From contig NZ_JAMPTM010000041.1 of the NCBI RefSeq assembly GCF_025403375.1, positions 1 to 32,697 of the forward strand: a stretch of DNA of 32,697 bases. The letters run 5' to 3'. The position numbers and the translations under genes were made by a program. This stretch comes from Frankia gtarii. Lineage in GTDB: Bacteria > Actinomycetota > Actinomycetes > Frankiales > Frankiaceae. Within the stretch, counting starts at the first letter, position 1, and each line of letters opens with the position of its first letter. The notes below the pieces were generated by a model. That model searched no databases. It saw only the letters and a program-made list of their open reading frames with translations, and was not told the origin of the DNA. Positions 29,123 through 32,697 of the stretch are shown one piece after another.

Positions 29123-30736
29123 CTACCGTGGGCGCTCGTGCAGCCGCAGCGACGACGGGTGACGCCGGTCGTGGTGATAGGTGTCGTTGCCGACCTTCTG
29201 GCCGTAGAAGTGCGTCATCGGGGCGTCGGCGATCAGCGAGTCCTGGTTGCTGATCTCCAGCCGGATCCGGTCGCCCCGGCGGGCCAGGAACGACATCGGC
29301 AGCAGCTCGACGCGCAGCTCGTACACCGTCCCCGGCTCCAGCGGCTCAGCGTGGTCGTGCACGTGGAACGGCCGCATATCGCTGGTCAGCGCGAGATCCT
29401 CGGCGCGGTGCGAGGCGCGCAGCCAGCCCTGGGAGACCCTCAGCGGCTGGCCCCCGGCGGCAGGCAGGAGCGACAGCTTCACGATGAGGTCGAGGTCGGC
29501 CTGGTCGGTCGAGGCGTAGAGCGTCAGCACGCCGTGCCCGGTGAACTCACGGTCCCGGTTCGCCGGGGCCGTGGTGAACGTGGTGACGCGCGCGACGTGA
29601 TCGGGCCGGCCATCGGCGTCGAACACGGTGACTCCCGCCCTCCACTCCGGGTCCGGGTAGGACCATGACGTCGGGTTCTCGTCCGCCGCTGGCGCGTCCT
29701 CGCAGAGCGAGCCGTCGTTGAGGGACCTGACCGCGCCGCTGCGCTCCCCTGACAGGTAGAACGCCGACGGCTCGGCGTCGGCCGGCGGCCAGGACGTCGC
29801 GGATCGGTACGTCCTCTCGCCGTTGACGTAGAACCGGACGGGCGGGCGGTCCATCACGCCGTTGTCGGTGCCCTTGAGGTGGTGGTCGTACCAGGGCAGC
29901 AGCTCGGCGCGGTGGAAGTCCTCGTCGAAGTAGTACGCCTGGGCCTGGGCGAAGCTCTCCGGGTGGGTGACGAGCAGCTGCCTGGGGCCGCGGACCCGTT
30001 CGAAGCCGTAGAAGTTGCCGCGCAGGTGCAGCGGTCCCTTCCCCCACACCCCGATGGAGAACACGGGGATTTCCACCTTGTCCAGTTCCCAGAACGGCGA
30101 GCGGCGGCGCTGCCACTCGTCGTCGAAGGGGTGCGAGAGCGCCTCGTAGACGAACTGGTCCTTGCCGCCCTCGCGGAATCCGATGCCGTTGAGCGTGTGC
30201 TGCATGAGCACCGACCCGAACAGCCACGACGACCAGAAACCCTGCACCGGGATCCCGCCGTGGTACATCCAGTCCCGGTACATGTCGGTGGCGCCGTCGT
30301 AGGCGACGATGGTCTTCAAATGCGCAGGCCGGGTGCGGGCGGCGTTCCACTGGCTCCACGCGTAGTGCGACATGCCGATCATGCCGACCGCCCCGGTCGC
30401 CCACGGCTGGACGGCGACGTGCTCGATCATGTCACCGATGGCCTCGCCCTCCGCCCGGGAGACCGGGTCCCACGTGCCCTCGGAACGCCCGGTTCCCGGC
30501 GTGTCCATCGCCACGTAGGCGTAGCCGTTGTCGAGGTACAGCTGAATCGGGCCGTACTCGGTGAACGGGAAGACCGGATGAGGCGGCAGCCGCCGCAGCG
30601 ATTTCTGGTACGGGGACGCGCCCAGCACGACGGGGAACGGCCCGCCGTCGGCAGGCAGGTACACGTCGGCGCGAACCAGGTCTCCCGCGCGAGTCCTGAC
30701 TTCGGTCTCGAACGGGGCAACGGCAACGCTGACCAT
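29123..30736 (-). CDS. CocE/NonD family hydrolase (X-Pro dipeptidyl-peptidase S15-like)
   Basis: The 537-aa serine hydrolase cleaves esters or amides, as cocaine esterase and nonactate hydrolases do. The N-terminal alpha/beta domain contains VRADVYLP, DTPGTGRSEG and the nucleophile elbow GMSHYAWSQW (S123), and the C-terminal jelly-roll PepX_C domain runs through the TLYASTDQADLDLIVKLSLL region to RIRLEISNQD. ATG 30736 has AAGGA seven bases upstream; the open frame to 30802 adds a non-conserved leader. No signal peptide is seen, so it is probably cytoplasmic. The candidate MarR-box at 30816-30834 lies 80-98 bp upstream of the start. Confidence 0.92.
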   Translation of the reverse strand: MVSVAVAPFETEVRTRAGDLVRADVYLPADGGPFPVVLGASPYQKSLRRLPPHPVFPFTEYGPIQLYLDNGYAYVAMDTPGTGRSEGTWDPVSRAEGEAIGDMIEHVAVQPWATGAVGMIGMSHYAWSQWNAARTRPAHLKTIVAYDGATDMYRDWMYHGGIPVQGFWSSWLFGSVLMQHTLNGIGFREGGKDQFVYEALSHPFDDEWQRRRSPFWELDKVEIPVFSIGVWGKGPLHLRGNFYGFERVRGPRQLLVTHPESFAQAQAYYFDEDFHRAELLPWYDHHLKGTDNGVMDRPPVRFYVNGERTYRSATSWPPADAEPSAFYLSGERSGAVRSLNDGSLCEDAPAADENPTSWSYPDPEWRAGVTVFDADGRPDHVARVTTFTTAPANRDREFTGHGVLTLYASTDQADLDLIVKLSLLPAAGGQPLRVSQGWLRASHRAEDLALTSDMRPFHVHDHAEPLEPGTVYELRVELLPMSFLARRGDRIRLEISNQDSLIADAPMTHFYGQKVGNDTYHHDRRHPSSLRLHERPR

Positions 30737-30815
30737 GGCAGATCCTTCCTCGCTGCACGGAGCGCGTCTTCGGGCCTGACCGGTTCCGCGCGCCCGCGCC
30801 ACTCGACGATGTCAT

Positions 30816-30834
30816 CAACCATATAAGTTATCTG
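30816..30834 (-). promoter_or_regulatory. Candidate MarR-box, copy 2 (CAGATAACTTATATGGTTG on the minus strand)
   Basis: It shares 15 of 19 positions with 27518-27536. It overlaps the 3' end of the broken metallo-beta-lactamase gene and the upstream region of the CocE-like gene. It is strikingly AT-rich for this window. Confidence 0.5.
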
Positions 30835-31620
30835 ACATTATTGGTAGCGCTGGCCCGAGTTTTTCGACCGAAGCGCAGGCCGGCGAAGTGCGGGGAGGCG
30901 ACGGGGGTGCCGTCGGCTTCGATCTCGTCGATGAGGCGGGCGCGGGCGGCCTGGGCGGCGGGGCTGTCGGTGTCGTAAACGGCTTCCCAGCCGGCGTCGA
31001 GGAGTTCGACGGGGGAGTGGGCGACGTCGCCGAGCAGCAGGGCGCGACGCTGGCCGCTGGAGACGATGTAGATCGTCGAGCCGGGGGTGTGGCCGGGGGT
31101 GTGGCGAGCGTCGATGCCGGGGGCGAGGGTGCGGTCGGTGTCGAACAGCTCGACCTGTCCGGTGATCGGCGCGAGTTTCGATGCGGTGCGCCGGTCGGGC
31201 TCCGGCCCGTCGACGAAGTGGTGCCAGTCGGCGGCGTGGCAGCGGTAGGTGGCGTTCGGGAAGACCGGCCGGTCCTCGAGCGTGGTCCAGCCGGTGTGGT
31301 CGCCGTGCAGGTGGGTGAGCAGCCACGTCGGTGACGTCAGGGGGCTGCACGCCGAGCGCGGTGAGGCTGTTGAGGAGGTGGCCGCCGTGGAAGCCGCGGG
31401 CGGAGAACGGGCCGAGTCCGGCGTCGACGAGCACGACCCGGTCGCCGGTGCGGATCAGGAAGCCGCCGAGCGCCATCTCGAACTCGCCGGCGGCGGTGAA
31501 GTGCTCGGCGTTGCAGGCCCAGTGCGCCTCGTCGCCCCCGGGTGGGGTGAGGACGTCGCGCGCCCGCACCCGGGCGTCGCCGTCCCACACGGGCTGAACG
31601 TTCAGGTCACCGACCTTCAT
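30828..31620 (-). pseudogene. MBL-fold metallo-hydrolase gene disrupted by a +1 frameshift
   Basis: The N-terminal part is a normal MBL protein from ATG 31620 (GAGGA six bases upstream): MKVGDLNVQPVWDGDA, then FLIRTGDRVVLVDAGLGPF. After DVTDV the frame changes. Reading one base later gives LLTHLHGDHTGW, which carries the HxHxDH metal motif, then HTPGHTPGS, LLLGDVAH and PHFAGLRFGRK, ending at TAA 30828-30830. The extra base is a C on the plus strand at 31323 or 31324. The total of 793 bases equals 264 codons plus one, so one inserted base explains everything. It may be a lactonase or organophosphate-hydrolase-like enzyme that is now inactive, a sequencing error, or, less likely, programmed frameshifting. 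Confidence 0.87.
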
Positions 31621-31693
31621 CGTCACTCCTCAGGTACCTCGTGGGTGCCGTGCCTGCAGGCCGGGGTTGCGGTGCTGGCGGTGCCGGCGGCGG

Positions 31694-32686
31694 TCAGATG
31701 CCGGCGTCGCCGCGGCGGTATTCGGCGGTGAGCTTGTCGAGGCGTTCGCGGGTCGCGTCGTCGAGGTGCAGGTCCACGGCGGCGAGGGTGGCGTCGAGCT
31801 GGTCGGGGCGGCTGGCGCCGATGATCGGCGCGGTGATCGCGGGCTGAGCGAGGGACCAGGCGACGGCCAGGGTCGGCAGCGCCACGCCGAGGTCGGCGGC
31901 GATGGTGGCGAGTTCGTCGATCGTGTCGAACATCCGCTCCTGCCAGTAGCGCTGCTGGTAGCGGTCGGCGGCGGTGCCGAGGGTGAACCGGCTGCCGTCG
32001 GCCGGTGGCTTCGTGCGGTCGTGCTTGCCGGAGAGCAGACCGCCGGCCAGCGGGTTGTAGGGGATCACCCCGACGCCCTCCTGCAGGCACAGGGGGAACA
32101 GCTCGCGTTCGACCTCGCGGAACAGCAGGCTGTGGCGGGGCTGGGCGGAGTCGAAGCGGACGAGGTTGAGCGTCTCGCTGCGGCCGATCGCGCGGGCGAG
32201 CTGGTAGGCCAGGTAGTTCGAGACGCCGACGTAGCGGACCTTGCCCGCGCGGACGACGTCGTCCAACGCCCGCAGCGTCTCGTCGATGGGAGTGGCCGGG
32301 TCGTAGCGGTGGAGCTGGTAGAGATCGATGAAGTCGGTGTTCAGCCGGCGCAGGGAGGCGTCGACGGCGTCGAGGATGTGCCGCCGGGACGCGCCGCGGT
32401 CCCAGGGCCGGGAGCTGGTGGGCCCGACGCACTTGGTGGCCAGGACGACCTCGTGGCGGCGGCCGGTGAGCCAGCGGCCGAGGATCTCCTCGGTGCGGCC
32501 GATGGTCTCCACCGTTCCACCGAGCGGGTAGACGTCGGCGGTGTCGAGGAACGTGATGCCGCCGTCGGCGGCGCGGTCGAGGATCGCCCGGGAGCGTTCC
32601 TCGTCGCACTGCAGGCCGAAGGTCATCGTGCCCAGGCACAGGCGGGAGACCTGCAGGCCGGTCCGTCCCAGCCGTATGTGCTTCAT
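31694..32686 (-). CDS. Aldo/keto reductase (AKR11/12-like)
   Basis: The 330-aa NADPH-dependent reductase has an intact tetrad: D48 and Y53 in FLDTADVYP, K85 in ATKCVG and H126 in YQLHRYDP. GVSNYLAYQLARA and PIIGASRPDQLDATLAAV form the cofactor-binding part. The length and the LGRTGLQVSRLCLGTMTFG start resemble the larger AKR groups. ATG 32686 has GGAAGA upstream, close to the window edge, so the promoter is outside. It precedes the broken MBL gene by 73 bp on the same strand and probably belongs to the same transcript as the hydrolases. Confidence 0.92.
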   Translation of the reverse strand: MKHIRLGRTGLQVSRLCLGTMTFGLQCDEERSRAILDRAADGGITFLDTADVYPLGGTVETIGRTEEILGRWLTGRRHEVVLATKCVGPTSSRPWDRGASRRHILDAVDASLRRLNTDFIDLYQLHRYDPATPIDETLRALDDVVRAGKVRYVGVSNYLAYQLARAIGRSETLNLVRFDSAQPRHSLLFREVERELFPLCLQEGVGVIPYNPLAGGLLSGKHDRTKPPADGSRFTLGTAADRYQQRYWQERMFDTIDELATIAADLGVALPTLAVAWSLAQPAITAPIIGASRPDQLDATLAAVDLHLDDATRERLDKLTAEYRRGDAGI

Positions 32687-32697
32687 CGTCGTCTTCC

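Overview
This is a very GC-rich window with strong G/C third-position bias, frequent GTG/TTG starts, a likely F420-dependent luciferase-fold oxidoreductase and many acyl-CoA and oxidoreductase genes. It fits a chromosomal accessory or catabolic region of a high-GC actinomycete. A Frankia-like genome is my best guess from style and gene content, not a proven assignment. I see no rRNA, tRNA, CRISPR array, transposase or phage gene.

Layout. (1) 1-6210, plus strand: a tightly packed, probably polycistronic block of two peptide/nickel-type ABC ATPases (the first cut by the window edge), an NtaA/DszA-type flavin monooxygenase, a PheA/MhpA-type FAD hydroxylase and a second luciferase-like monooxygenase. 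It reads as an import-and-oxidise module for an unknown organic substrate. (2) 6505-9882: a TetR regulator divergent from a 14-TM drug exporter with a palindromic operator between them, then a 16-bp tandem repeat array that includes the exporter stop codon, then a MerR regulator. (3) 9891-16404: a SpoIIE-type phosphatase, a hotdog thioesterase, an acyltransferase-3 membrane protein, an SDR, an aldo/keto reductase and a homologue of plant pathogen-related protein. (4) 16405-17321: a 0.9-kb gene-poor region with palindromes and a triplicated hairpin repeat.

(5) 17322-26128, plus strand: an acyl-CoA degradation block. A luciferase-fold oxidoreductase and an SDR overlap by 4 bp and are followed by strong hairpins. 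A second unit holds a dienoyl-CoA isomerase-like crotonase, a second crotonase lacking one catalytic Glu, an APH-fold kinase, an acyl-CoA dehydrogenase with an Asp in the usual catalytic Glu position, an alpha-methylacyl-CoA racemase and a TesB thioesterase. The adjacent kinase and dehydrogenase resemble a split ACAD10/ACAD11 and suggest 4-hydroxyacyl-CoA catabolism. This is the most interesting metabolic hypothesis in the window.

(6) 26203-32686: a LysR regulator, a divergent MarR regulator, and a minus-strand set of an alpha/beta hydrolase, a CocE/NonD hydrolase, a metallo-beta-lactamase-fold gene broken by a single-base frameshift just before its metal-binding motif, and an aldo/keto reductase. 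A 19-bp motif shared by the MarR promoter region and the CocE upstream region suggests MarR controls this set.

Two patterns cut across the window. Short, nearly perfect tandem repeats sit at or near the ends of many coding regions. AT-rich TAACTA-type palindromes recur in the long intergenic gaps and look like operators of one regulator family.
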